From Corallococcus sp. EGB (GTDB lineage: Bacteria > Myxococcota > Myxococcia > Myxococcales > Myxococcaceae), in assembly GCF_019968905.1 (NCBI RefSeq), contig NZ_CP079946.1, forward strand, positions 5,084,001-5,148,000: a DNA stretch of 64,000 nt, written 5' to 3'. Positions 27,001-35,115 of this stretch are shown one piece after another. The first letter of the stretch is position 1. Each line of letters opens with the position of its first letter. Position numbers and translations under genes: made by a program. The notes under the pieces are model-generated. The model made no database searches. It saw only the letters and a program-made list of their open reading frames with translations, and was not told the origin of the DNA.

Positions 27001-27885
27001 GCATGGGCGGAGGCGCTGGCCGGCGGCGAGCGCCTCCAGGCCGAGCACCGGGTGCGCTACCGGGACGGCCTGTACCGCTGGCACCTGGTGCGCGCCCTGT
27101 CCGTCAAGGACGCGGAGGGCCGGGTGCTCAAGTGGGTGGGCACGTCCATGGACGTCCACGAGCTGCGTCAGGCCCAGGCCCAGCAGCAGCAGCGCGCGGA
27201 CTTCGAGCAGCAGCTCATCGGCATCGTGAGCCACGACCTGCGCAACCCCGTGAGCGCCATCCTCCTGGGCGCCGCCAGCCTGATGCGCCGCGAGGAGCTG
27301 GACGAGCGCAGCACCAAGGCCGTCAGCCGCATCCAGTCCGCCGCGGAGCGGGCCCACCGGATGATCCGCGACCTGCTGGACTTCACCCAGGCGCGCCTGG
27401 GCGGCGGGCTGCGCATCCAGCGCCGCGCGTCGGACGTGCACGAAGTCGTGGACGGCGTGCTGGAGGAGATTGAAGCCACGCACCCGGACCGGGAGATCCA
27501 CCGGCGCCGCAGTGGCAGCGGCCTGGGCGACTGGGATCCGGACCGGCTGGGGCAGCTGGCCCAGAACCTGGTGACCAACGCGCTGAGGTACAGCCCCCGG
27601 GAGACCGCCGTCCTCGTGGAGACCCACGGCGAGGACGACGCCGTGACGCTGTCCATCCACAACGCGGGCACCCCCATCCCCCCGGAGCGGATGGGCCGCC
27701 TCTTCCAGCCCCTGCAGCGCGCCAGCGGCGAGGTGGACACCAGCAGCCGGAGCATCGGCCTGGGGCTCTACATCGTGAAGCAGCTGGTGGCGGCCCACGG
27801 GGGCACCATCGCCGTGGAGTCCACCGAGGAGGCGGGGACCACCTTCACCGTGCGGCTGCCTCGCGGCGCCCCGGCGCTCCCGTAG
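24091..27885 (+). CDS. hybrid sensor histidine kinase/response regulator with two kinase cores
   Basis: A 1264-residue soluble signalling protein. Order: a PAS-like N-terminal region (about 30-180) with the TPLGPVSAWPQSLRT motif; a GAF-like region (185-350); HisKA with His374 in FSNVSHEFRTP and its HATPase (about 470-590); a receiver domain with phospho-acceptor Asp693 in LTDVMMPCLDG and the Lys in VKPFG; two PAS domains (about 780-1020); and a second HisKA with His1048 in IVSHDLRNP plus a second HATPase. Both cores look complete. No membrane helix. The ATG at 24091 is preferred to a start at 23947, whose residues are Pro-rich. No partner regulator is adjacent. Confidence 0.92.
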   Translation: MIEGSRTPGGGDANAGDDADRVAREVLAGGGEMGTRMRALDWSKTPLGPVSAWPQSLRTIASVCLTSGFPMMVFWGPQAVKLYNDAYRNILGGKHPAALGRPGHVVWAEVWDEIGPWVEQVRREGRAIMAENQRLFVERNGFLEETYFTFSYSPIRDESGAVNGVLDTVVETTSQVLDARRLRTLHEVASLAGGSLRVDDACTRAMEALASNPADIPFALLYRLNADGTEARLEGRMGLEGDCAFCPARVDLGSDVASPWPLAQVARSGRAELLHGPGGRFGPLPLRDGVPQPASALVLSMTAAGGATPPGMLVLGMSPRLPIDASYRSFLELVAGGLGAAIAGARAYEEAQRRADALAELDRAKTAFFSNVSHEFRTPLTLMLGPLGDVLADPQHPLDPGHRERLLLVQRNSQRLLKLVNSLLDFSRLEAGRMRAIFEPTDLGPLTAGLASAFDSLATKAGLRLHVDCPPLPTPVWVDRDLWEKIVLNLLSNAFKFTFRGTLTVRLRERTDRAELSVSDTGTGIPAHELPRVFDRFHRVEGARGRSHEGSGVGLALVRELVELHGGRVSVESVVDQGSTFTVSLPTGTAHLPPDQLRPPSRDAVHAPNPEVFVQEAAQWLGDGVYAAPAPVPVPEAPPGIVRGHVLLADDNADMRDYVRRSLEGRFAVTAVADGLAALEAARNTPPDVVLTDVMMPCLDGFGLLRELKADPRTAHVPVILLSARAGEEAKVEGLAAGADDYLVKPFGVRELVARLEGTVNSARARAQREELLQALKLSETRYRLATRATKDAVWDLDLRTQQLTWSEGIHTLFGYPVGTVPPGLEWWTDAVHPEDRARAVDSLHAIAETPGGSDWRAEYRFRRHDGTYALVEDRGWVVRDASGTALRMVGAMQDVTQRKEAEALLRRSEEEFRTLAEALPEAVFVTAPDGAVTYVNGVLTEQTGVSAEALLGRGYRHVIHPDDLPASAKAWAEALAGGERLQAEHRVRYRDGLYRWHLVRALSVKDAEGRVLKWVGTSMDVHELRQAQAQQQQRADFEQQLIGIVSHDLRNPVSAILLGAASLMRREELDERSTKAVSRIQSAAERAHRMIRDLLDFTQARLGGGLRIQRRASDVHEVVDGVLEEIEATHPDREIHRRRSGSGLGDWDPDRLGQLAQNLVTNALRYSPRETAVLVETHGEDDAVTLSIHNAGTPIPPERMGRLFQPLQRASGEVDTSSRSIGLGLYIVKQLVAAHGGTIAVESTEEAGTTFTVRLPRGAPALP

Positions 27886-27938
27886 CGGGTGGAGCACCGC
27901 GCCCGGAGGCGGCACCTGGCGGGGGCCGGAAAAGCGAA

Positions 27939-27966
27939 AGGCCCGCGGGATTTCTCCCGCGGGCCT
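27939..27966 (-). terminator. intrinsic terminator of tRNA-Ala
   Basis: AGGCCCGCGGG and CCCGCGGGCCT form a perfect 11-bp stem with a six-base loop. On the minus strand the stem is followed by TTCGCTTTTCC, a T-rich tail, 15 nt beyond the tRNA 3' end. It may also stop reading from the plus-strand kinase gene. Confidence 0.85.
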
Positions 27967-27980
27967 CTCTCAATTCAGTG

Positions 27981-28053
<73 letters not shown>

Positions 28054-28117
28054 TTCTCTGCTGCGTGCTGCCCGGCCCGCCGTGGGGAGCGGTCCGTGCC
28101 GTGAGGCGGCGCGACTT

Positions 28118-28525
28118 CTACGGCTTCTTCGTCCCGGACGCCACAACTTTTTGCGGCTTCGCGACGGTTTTTACCTTCAAACGGTCCGCCACCTCTTCTC
28201 CTTCCCGGAGCAGGTCGGTGAGGGACGCGGCATGGTCCGCCGCCGCCTTCTCCGCCGCCGCGATGTTCTGGAGCAACCGGCCGAAGTTGGGAGGCAGCTC
28301 CAGGCGGCCCGCCTGGACGGCCTGCCAGACGGCCTCGCCCAGCTCGCGGTGGGTCTGCTCCTTCTTGTCCTTGAGGAAGGCCGCCTTGCCGTTGGCCCGC
28401 GCCAGCTCCGTGTTGCGTTCGACGGCCTCGCGCAGCTTGGCCAGCTTGGCCTCGGCCGCCTGGAAGGCCTCGTTGATCTGCCGCATCACTTCGGTCTGCT
28501 TCGGATCTGCAGCCACGGCTGTCAC
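28118..28525 (-). CDS. small helical protein of unknown function
   Basis: I do not recognise this 135-residue protein. It is predicted almost entirely helical, rich in Ala, Lys, Glu, Arg and Leu, with heptad-like spacing over about residues 10-110 that suggests coiled coil, and a basic Lys/Val C-terminal tail. No signal peptide or membrane segment is visible. It lies between tRNA-Ala and the RNA methylase gene on the same strand, 51 nt downstream of the latter. It may be co-transcribed with it; the tail could bind nucleic acid, but this is speculation. Confidence 0.75.
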   Translation of the reverse strand: MTAVAADPKQTEVMRQINEAFQAAEAKLAKLREAVERNTELARANGKAAFLKDKKEQTHRELGEAVWQAVQAGRLELPPNFGRLLQNIAAAEKAAADHAASLTDLLREGEEVADRLKVKTVAKPQKVVASGTKKP

Positions 28526-28576
28526 CCTCGGGACGGGAGAAGGTCGTTCGTGCGTAACGTGGCGGCTCGGCGACTG

Positions 28577-29956
28577 TCAACCCGCCTTGCGGACCAGCCG
28601 GGCGGCGAAGAAGCCCCCGCCGGGGACCCGAGGCGGGAGGGCGCGCAGGTAGGGCCCCTCCACCGCCGCCTGGAGCTCCGCGGGCCACCCCTCCCCCACC
28701 GGCTCCAGCGCGAAGCCCGGGTGCTTCTTGAGGAAGCCCTCCACCACCGCGTCGTTCTCCTCCGGCAGCACGGAGCACGTGGCGTAGATGATGCGCGCCC
28801 CGGGCTTCACCTGCGCGGCCACCTCCGCGAGCAGCGCGGACTGCGTGGCCTGGAACTCGGAGATGGCCTTCGCGGAGAGCTTCCACTTCTGATCCGGCTC
28901 GCGCGCCAGGGAGCCCGTGCCGCTGCACGGCGCGTCCACCAGCACGACGTCCACCGCTCCCAGCGGCACCGGATGCGGGAACGCCACCTGCCTCAGGCCG
29001 AACTCGCGCACCCGGTCGCGCGCGTCCGCGAGCCGCCGCTTGGAGCGGTCCCCCGCGAGCACCTTCCCCTTCGCGCCCACCAGGTCCGCGAGCCCCAGCG
29101 TCTTGCCGCCAGCCCCCGCGCACACGTCCGCCACGGTGAGCCCGTCCAGGGTCGCCCCGGGCGGCAGGCACGCGAGGACGATGAGCTGGCTGCCCACGTC
29201 CTGCACCTGGAGCCGCCGGGCCTTCATCGTCCGCGACTCGAAGATGCGGTGGCTGGAGTCCGCGACGCGCAGCGCGTCCGGCGCGCACGCCACCGCCTCC
29301 GCCGCCACGCCCTCCTCCCCCAGCGCCGCGAGCACCGCGTCGCGCGTCCCCGGAGGCCGCGCGCGGAAGTGCAGCGCGGGCTCTTCATCCAAGGACGCCA
29401 TCAGCCCCGCGAGCGTTCCTTCCGGATACACCTGCGCCAGCCGCTGCGACAGCCAGCCCGGGAACGAGTACCGGGTGGCCAGCCGCTCGACGACGGCCTC
29501 CGCGCCCTCCACCGGAGCTCCTTCCGCGAGGGGCTTCGTCACCAGCCCCTCCAGCACCGCGTCATGCAGCGTGCGGGGCCGCACGGGGCCGGGCAGCTTC
29601 ACCTCCGGCCCGATGCGCCCCCAGCCCTCGCCGCAGAACAGGCGCCGCCAGAGCGTGTAGCGCACCAGCGCCTGGTCCTCGGAGAGCGTGTGCTTCCCGG
29701 GCGAGTGCCCCAGCTGCCGCGCCGCCAGGTCCAACAACCGCTGGTGCCGGGACAGCTCGCGCGCCGCCAGCGCCGCGAAGCGCCGCTCCTGTCCGCCCAG
29801 CCCTTCCGCCTCCCGCAGCGCGGTGGCGAGCGCGGCCTTCAGCGGCTCGCCCTTGAGGACGGCGACGTGCGTCTCCAGCGCCGCGGTGGCCGCGCGCCGG
29901 GACGGACGGCCCAGACGTGACGGCTCATGCGGCGTGGGCCAGAGGGGAATGTCCAC
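28577..29956 (-). CDS. RsmB-type rRNA (cytosine-5) methyltransferase
   Basis: A 459-residue protein with an N-terminal NusB-like helical domain (about 1-150) and a C-terminal NOL1/NOP2/Sun methylase. SAM-binding motif I is VADVCAGAGGKTLGLAD; the two catalytic cysteines are in DAPCSGTGSL and YATCSVLPEEN. The order and length match RsmB, which makes m5C967 in 16S rRNA, though related family members methylate other sites. The start ATG at 29954-29956 begins a Pro-rich leader. The receiver-cupin gene lies 15 nt upstream on the same strand. Confidence 0.9.
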   Translation of the reverse strand: MDIPLWPTPHEPSRLGRPSRRAATAALETHVAVLKGEPLKAALATALREAEGLGGQERRFAALAARELSRHQRLLDLAARQLGHSPGKHTLSEDQALVRYTLWRRLFCGEGWGRIGPEVKLPGPVRPRTLHDAVLEGLVTKPLAEGAPVEGAEAVVERLATRYSFPGWLSQRLAQVYPEGTLAGLMASLDEEPALHFRARPPGTRDAVLAALGEEGVAAEAVACAPDALRVADSSHRIFESRTMKARRLQVQDVGSQLIVLACLPPGATLDGLTVADVCAGAGGKTLGLADLVGAKGKVLAGDRSKRRLADARDRVREFGLRQVAFPHPVPLGAVDVVLVDAPCSGTGSLAREPDQKWKLSAKAISEFQATQSALLAEVAAQVKPGARIIYATCSVLPEENDAVVEGFLKKHPGFALEPVGEGWPAELQAAVEGPYLRALPPRVPGGGFFAARLVRKAG

Positions 29957-29971
29957 GGATGACCTCGTCGC

Positions 29972-30637
29972 CTAGCCGCGCAGCGGCACGCACACGGCCA
30001 GCGCGCCGGCCCGCGTCGTCACCTGGGGCGATGCCCCCTGGGACAAGAAGAGGTAGCACGGCGCGGCATAGCGCTCGCCGTCCAGTTCCAGGTCCCCCTC
30101 CATCAGGAGGACGCCATGGCCGCACTGGGAACGGTTCCAGGGGAAGACCGCGGCGGGCTCCAGGCGCACCCACGTCCGGGCGCTGTCCGGAGCCACACCC
30201 GCGCACCTCACGCCGGGTGATTGTTCAGTCCACTCCGGGGAATCCTCGGCCAGGGGCTCCCCGGCCGCGGCGACCCCCTGGCGCTTGAGGGCGAGGAAGC
30301 GCTCCGTCAGCTCCATGATGTCTTCGACCTGGAACGGCTTGATCAGCAGCGCGTCCGGCTCCGAGGGGTGCAGGACCTGGGCGACCTCGTCCGGACCGGA
30401 GGCGCTGACGATGGCCACCGGGAGCCGGCGACGGCGCGCGGCCTCCAGGACGCCCCGGCCGTCCGCGTGCCCTCCGGCGATGCGCATGTCGGTCATCACC
30501 AGCTCGAAGCGCTCCACCGCCAGGACGCGCAGCGCTTCGTCGAGGGTGCCCACCGCCTGCACATCCGCCAGCTCGGCGACCAGCTCGCTCATCCCCTCCC
30601 GGAGGCTTGGGTCATCCTCGACGAGCAGGACCTTCAT
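29972..30637 (-). CDS. response regulator with cupin-like C-terminal domain
   Basis: A 221-residue protein. Residues 1-118 are a receiver domain: acidic pair E7-D8-D9, phospho-acceptor Asp50 in VMTD, Ser78 in IVSAS and Lys100 in IKPF. After a 20-residue linker, residues about 140-221 form a short beta-rich domain (WVRLEPAAVFPWN, GHGVLLMEGDLELDG, CYLFLSQG) that reads like a cupin of the ChrR/anti-sigma-like kind. No HTH or enzymatic output is visible. It is flanked by tRNA-Leu upstream and the RsmB-like gene 15 nt downstream. Its kinase is unknown. Confidence 0.82.
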   Translation of the reverse strand: MKVLLVEDDPSLREGMSELVAELADVQAVGTLDEALRVLAVERFELVMTDMRIAGGHADGRGVLEAARRRRLPVAIVSASGPDEVAQVLHPSEPDALLIKPFQVEDIMELTERFLALKRQGVAAAGEPLAEDSPEWTEQSPGVRCAGVAPDSARTWVRLEPAAVFPWNRSQCGHGVLLMEGDLELDGERYAAPCYLFLSQGASPQVTTRAGALAVCVPLRG

Positions 30638-30729
30638 CGCGTCTTCCAGCGCGGGGGACAGGGGAGCGCTTTCACGTTCGGGCGGCCCGGACAGACGGCA
30701 TCGCGGGCACCGGGTCTGCGTTTCGAAGA

Positions 30730-30815
30730 TGGCCCTCCCCGGACTCGAACCGGGACGCGGGGTCAGCCGCAGCGGATTTTGAGTCCGCCTCGTCTACCAA
30801 TTTCGACAGAGGGCC
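30730..30815 (-). tRNA. tRNA-Leu (anticodon CAA)
   Basis: An 86-nt class II tRNA on the minus strand. Acceptor GGCCCTC/GAGGGCC is perfect; anticodon stem GCGGA/TCCGC encloses CTCAAAA with anticodon CAA; a long variable arm follows and the T-stem has TTCGAGT. The discriminator is A; CCA is not encoded. It reads the UUG codon, which is rare in such a high-GC genome. Confidence 0.96.
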
Positions 30816-30914
30816 CCTTGGGTGTGAACGAGGCGGCCGAACGTATATCGCGCCTTCGGTCCGTGTGCATCCGAAGATTGCGGTGGTCCACGCACACCGC
30901 TAAAGGGGCAGCCC

Positions 30915-31661
30915 ATGTACAACCTCCTCATCTCCCTGGCCGTCGGGCTGGCGGTCGGCGTGCTGGTGAAGCTCGCCGGCGGCTTCTCCTGGTGGGCCGG
31001 CATCGTCCCCGGCACCATCGTCTTCTTCGCTGCCTACATCCTGCTCGCCCGCCGGGTCTCCACCCGGGTCCAGGCGCTGATGACGACGGTGCAGAATGAT
31101 CTCCAGGGCCAGCCCGCCAACCAGAAGGAGGCCCAGGGGCGCGTGGACCGGGCGGTCAAGACGCTGGAGCAGGGGCTCGTCTGGGACAAGTGGCAGTTCC
31201 TCATCGGGCCGGAGATCCACGCGCAGATCGGGATGCTGAAGTACATGGTGAAGGACCTGGACGGCGCGAAGCCCCACCTGGAGAAGGCCAGCGGCCGCAA
31301 CTACATGGCCAAGGCCATGGAAGGCGCCCTGCACTTCCGCCGCAACGACGTGCCCGCCATGAAGGCCTCCTTCGAGGCCGCGGCGAAGAGCGGCAAGAAG
31401 GAATCCATCGTCTGGGCCGCGTACGCGTGGTGCCTCTTGCAGCTGAAGGACAAGGACGGGGCCCAGCGCGTGCTCGCGCGCGGCGTGGAGCAGAACCCCT
31501 CCGACGAGAAGCTCAAGGGCAGCCTCGCCCAGCTGCAGAACGACAAGCGCCTGAAGATGAAGCCCTACGAGCCGCTCTGGTGGCAGTTCGGTCTGGAGGC
31601 GCCGCCGGTGATGCCGCCCATGGGTGGCGGCCGTCGCGTGCAGTTCACCCACCGGCGCTGA
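30915..31661 (+). CDS. membrane protein with TPR-like region
   Basis: A 248-residue protein of unknown function. Two N-terminal membrane helices (about 3-21 and 25-45) are followed by a cytosolic or periplasmic helical region (55-225) with TPR-like pairs: AQIGMLKYMVKDLDGAKPHLEKA, AMEGALHFRRNDVPAMKASF and AYAWCLLQLKDKDGAQRVL each follow the small-large residue pattern. The C-terminus is Pro/Gly- and Arg-rich. It diverges from tRNA-Leu (100 nt apart). Likely a protein-interaction scaffold at the inner membrane. Confidence 0.85.
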   Translation: MYNLLISLAVGLAVGVLVKLAGGFSWWAGIVPGTIVFFAAYILLARRVSTRVQALMTTVQNDLQGQPANQKEAQGRVDRAVKTLEQGLVWDKWQFLIGPEIHAQIGMLKYMVKDLDGAKPHLEKASGRNYMAKAMEGALHFRRNDVPAMKASFEAAAKSGKKESIVWAAYAWCLLQLKDKDGAQRVLARGVEQNPSDEKLKGSLAQLQNDKRLKMKPYEPLWWQFGLEAPPVMPPMGGGRRVQFTHRR

Positions 31662-32224
31662 AGTCCCGGGGGACTGACGGCCTGGCGCCACCGCAACGGC
31701 GCCCGCGTCCCCCTTCCCCGCCCGCCGCGGACGCTTTCGCGGCGCTCCGAACCCCGTTGATGGCGCCGCCTCGAGCGCGCGCTTCCGGGGAGTTTCCAAC
31801 GGATCAGCGGCCCCCACCTGCTCCGGACGCAGGCTCCCGGAGCGGCGTGCGCCCGGCAATTCCTACCGTGCGTGCTGCGCCCACGCTGCAACGTCTTCCG
31901 GCCGCCTTGTTGGCTGTTTCGCCAGCCCCCATGCAACCCCCTGAAAAGAGGCCGTCTCGCGTGTGAAGCGCGGGGCACAGCGCTTGCTCCCGGGCAGGGA
32001 CACGCGGGCGACCGGGGCCGAAGACTCCCAAAGCCCCCGCGGAGGCGGACGGGCTTGGCAGCCGGAGGTCTCGGGTGAAGGTTGGATGGGTGGGTGGGTG
32101 CTTGCAGGACCGGGCGACGGCGGGTGCGCGTGGGGCGCAAGGGCGTGGAGAGCACCTCGAAGGGCGTGGCGCCCGAGACTTTCGGCCTGCCATTTCGAGA
32201 CAAGCGAGCGGAGCAAACCAGTTC
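31662..32224. other. 563-nt non-coding stretch
   Basis: No convincing gene is seen on either strand. Just after the TPR gene stop are two short hairpins (AGTCCC/GGGACT at 31662-31675 and GGCGCC arms at 31684-31703), possibly its terminator. Nearer the REC-GGDEF gene there is a run of G-triplets (32073-32098) that could form a quadruplex. The length suggests an extended promoter or leader for the signalling genes downstream. Confidence 0.6.
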
Positions 32225-33181
32225 ATGGAACGGCACGGCCGCAGCAGTGAGCGCGCGCTCCTGCTCATCATCGAGGACGACATCGGCGTGCGCGAAGGCC
32301 TGATGGACCTGCTCGCTCCGCGCTTCGACGTGCTCGCCGCTTCGGACGCGGACGCCGGCGTGGAGCTGGCGCGCGAGCACCGCCCGGACCTGGTGCTGCT
32401 GGATCGCTTCCTGCCCTCGGGGGATGGGCTGGCGGTCCTGGAGACGCTCCAGGGTGACGTGCGCACGGAGACGGTGCCGGTCATCTTCCTCACGGGGGAC
32501 GCGGACGAGGCGACCCTGGAGCGATGCCTGGAGATGGGCGCCGTGGACTTCATCCACAAGCCGGCGAGCTCGCGCGAGCTGCTCGCCCGCATCGACCGCG
32601 CGGTGCGCCAGAGCGAGCAGCAGCGCAAGCTCCAGGTGCTGGCGCAGACGGACGCGCTCACGGGGCTGGCGAACTTCCGGGCGCTGTCGGTGCGGCTGGA
32701 GGACGAGTTCAAGCGCGCCCAGCGCTACGGCTACGCGCTGAGCGTGGTGGTCATCGACCTGGACCACCTGAAGGCCATCAACGACGGCATGGGCCACGAC
32801 GTGGGCAACCGCGCCATCCTGGCCCTCGCCACGCTGATGCAGGGCAACCTGCGCGAGTCCGACTTCGCGGCGCGCTTCGGCGGCGACGAGTTCGTCGTGC
32901 TCCTGCCGCACCAGACGTCGATGGAGGCCGCGGTGTTCGCGGAGCGCCTGCGCTCGGAGCTGCGCGGCGTGAACGTGCAGCGCGATGACGGGCGCCCGGC
33001 GCCCTTCGGGTTGAGCATCAGCGTGGGCGTCGCGGACCACACGGCCGACGCCCCGCGCGAGAGCACGGAGGCCTTGCTGAAGGCGGCTGACGCCGCGCTC
33101 TACGAGGCCAAGCGGGAGGGGCGCGACCGGGTGGTGGTGTACGGCCGGTCGCTCCACGCCCCCGCGGCACAGCGGCACTGA
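32225..33181 (+). CDS. response regulator diguanylate cyclase (REC-GGDEF)
   Basis: A 318-residue c-di-GMP synthase. The receiver (about 10-128) has acidic E17-D18-D19, phospho-acceptor Asp60 in LLDRFLPSGDG, Thr90 and Lys112 in HKPAS. A short helix leads to the cyclase domain with GGDEF at 219-223. The inhibitory I-site Arg210-x-x-Asp213 is present five residues upstream, so product feedback is expected. The cyclase appears catalytically intact. The ATG at 32225 begins with a short charged tail; a longer reading from 32075 adds a Gly/Arg-rich segment without similarity. The flavoprotein-receiver gene follows after 26 nt and is probably in the same operon. Confidence 0.93.
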   Translation: MERHGRSSERALLLIIEDDIGVREGLMDLLAPRFDVLAASDADAGVELAREHRPDLVLLDRFLPSGDGLAVLETLQGDVRTETVPVIFLTGDADEATLERCLEMGAVDFIHKPASSRELLARIDRAVRQSEQQRKLQVLAQTDALTGLANFRALSVRLEDEFKRAQRYGYALSVVVIDLDHLKAINDGMGHDVGNRAILALATLMQGNLRESDFAARFGGDEFVVLLPHQTSMEAAVFAERLRSELRGVNVQRDDGRPAPFGLSISVGVADHTADAPRESTEALLKAADAALYEAKREGRDRVVVYGRSLHAPAAQRH

Positions 33182-33207
33182 CGGCGGGAAGGGAACGAGG
33201 GCGCGCG

Positions 33208-34932
33208 ATGAGCGGGATCAGCAAGCTGACGAGTGGTTCGAGGGTGGCGATCGTCGGCGGGGGCATCGCCGGGGCGGGGCTCGCGGCCTCCCTTCTCTTC
33301 AACGGCCGCGCGCGGGGCGTGGCCCTGGACGTGCGCGTCTACGCGGGCGGCACCGAGGAGCGCATCGTGCCCCCTGCCCTGCTCACCCCGGAGTGCCGTT
33401 CACGTCTGGCGGCGCTGGGCTGCCGCATTCCTCCGGAGTGGCGCGCGCATGAGCTGCGCGGCGTGGAGATCATCTCCCAGGGCGAGCGGGAGCTGCTGCC
33501 CTGCGCGGCGGGCGGCCTCTGGGTGGTGGACGGCTGGCCCAAGGGCGAAGGGGGCCTGGACCTGGTGCGCCACGTGCTGTCCACGGCGGCCAGCGCGCAG
33601 GGCGCCCGGTTCGTGAACCGCCACGTGGAGCGCGTGGAGCGGCAGGCGCCGGCTCCGGACGCCCCCGCGGCGGTGCGCAACCAGGGCCCCCTGGTCGTCC
33701 GCGCGCAGGGCAGCGGCGAGCGCTTCCACGCGGTGGCGCTGGCGTCCGGCGCGGGGCCGCTCCTGGGGGACGCGTTCTTCAAGGGCTGCAAGCCGGCGCC
33801 GTCCATGCCGGCGGTGCAGGCGCGGCTGCGGGGCGTGATGCCCGGCCGGGACCTGGCGCCGGTGGCGCGGCTGTGGGTGGCGCCGTTGCCTTCGGTGGAT
33901 GCGCTGTTCCTGATTCCGGGCGCGTCGTCCGTGTACGCGCTGGCTTTCGGCGCGGCGGTGACGCCCGCGGACCTGTGCCAGGTGCTGATGATGGCCGCGC
34001 GCGACGGCATGCTCGAGGAGGGCTTCGAGGTGACGGCGCTGGAGACGACGCGCCTGCCCTTCGGCCCCGGCCGCACGCTGGTGGCGCCCGGGCAGTTGGT
34101 GGTGGGGCCCGCGGCCTTCGGCCACCCGCTGCAGGTGGGCCTGTCGGAGACGCTGGCGTCGTGCAGCCGCGCCGCGGTCGCGCTGCTGGATGGCGGGCTG
34201 GACGCGGCCTCGCTGGAGCGGCGCTACGTGCGCGACGGGCTGGGCGAGCTGATGGAGGACGCGGCGGCGGGAGCGCGCTCCATCGCCTGGCTGCGCCGCG
34301 CGGGCAAGCGGGCCCCGGCGGCGTTCGTCGCGGCGCGGGCGAAGCACTCAGTGGGGGGGGTGTACGGCGGCGGCGTGCTGGGCCTGAGCGGTCCCACTCC
34401 GCTCGGCCTGCTGTCCGCGGCGCGCTGGTCCGGCGTGCGCGAGGTCGTGGGTTCATGGCTGCGCACGCCCATCGAGCCCGTGCCCACGCTGGTGCCGGAG
34501 GTGGAGCCGGATCTGTACTACGTGGTGGACGACGACGCGGACACGCGCGAGGCGCTCACGCTGCTCCTGGAGAGCACCGGCGCGCGCGTGGTGTCCTTCG
34601 CGGACGAGCTGGCGCTGTTCTGCGCGGTGGCGCGCCGTCCGCCCACCGCCATCCTCCTGGACGTCGTGCTGCACTGGGTGGACGGCCTGCGGCTGTGTGA
34701 AGGCCTCAAGCAGCACCCGCTCACCCGCGACACGCGCGTGCTGGTGATGAGCGGCCTCAACCGTCCACACGTGCGTCAGCGCGCGCTCGACGCGGGCGCG
34801 GAGGCCTTCCTGCCCAAGCCGGTGAACCCGGACCGCCTCCTCTGCCAGCTCACCGGCCGCGTGCCGGACCCGCTCGCCGTCATCCGGCCCGCGGTCGTCG
34901 AGACCTTTGGCGAAGACCGCTTTGCGTCCTGA
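33208..34932 (+). CDS. FAD-dependent oxidoreductase fused to a C-terminal receiver domain
   Basis: A 574-residue fusion. The N-terminal part begins with a dinucleotide-binding Rossmann motif, VGGGIAGAGLAAS (residues 16-28), and runs to about 425 with a layout like FAD monooxygenases/geranylgeranyl reductases; the usual C-terminal GD motif is degenerate, reading GPAAFGHPLQVGLSET. Residues about 437-555 are a complete receiver: VVDDDAD acidic pocket, phospho-acceptor Asp485 in ILLDVVLHWVDG, Ser in VMSGLN and Lys537 in LPKPVN. A phosphorylatable switch on a redox enzyme is unusual. It lies 26 nt after a REC-GGDEF gene, so both may answer one kinase. The substrate is unknown. Confidence 0.88.
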   Translation: MSGISKLTSGSRVAIVGGGIAGAGLAASLLFNGRARGVALDVRVYAGGTEERIVPPALLTPECRSRLAALGCRIPPEWRAHELRGVEIISQGERELLPCAAGGLWVVDGWPKGEGGLDLVRHVLSTAASAQGARFVNRHVERVERQAPAPDAPAAVRNQGPLVVRAQGSGERFHAVALASGAGPLLGDAFFKGCKPAPSMPAVQARLRGVMPGRDLAPVARLWVAPLPSVDALFLIPGASSVYALAFGAAVTPADLCQVLMMAARDGMLEEGFEVTALETTRLPFGPGRTLVAPGQLVVGPAAFGHPLQVGLSETLASCSRAAVALLDGGLDAASLERRYVRDGLGELMEDAAAGARSIAWLRRAGKRAPAAFVAARAKHSVGGVYGGGVLGLSGPTPLGLLSAARWSGVREVVGSWLRTPIEPVPTLVPEVEPDLYYVVDDDADTREALTLLLESTGARVVSFADELALFCAVARRPPTAILLDVVLHWVDGLRLCEGLKQHPLTRDTRVLVMSGLNRPHVRQRALDAGAEAFLPKPVNPDRLLCQLTGRVPDPLAVIRPAVVETFGEDRFAS

Positions 34933-35115
34933 CACCGTCGGCTGAAGCGCGTGTCGTGCGATCAGTTCGCCGACCTGTTCGACGACGCGCACACGCACGA
35001 GCAGGAGCCGCGTCCGTCATGGAGTCTCGCCGGGGGCGCGGGGTATCCACCCGATGCACAGGGTGGCCACCCACACTTCACCCGCCGATATCCCTTGTTC
35101 ACTCAGAGTGAGTGG

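Noticed and set aside
24946-27915. A 989-codon minus-strand frame opposite the hybrid kinase
   Set aside because: No recognisable domain, very biased composition, and fully antisense to a gene with many intact motifs.
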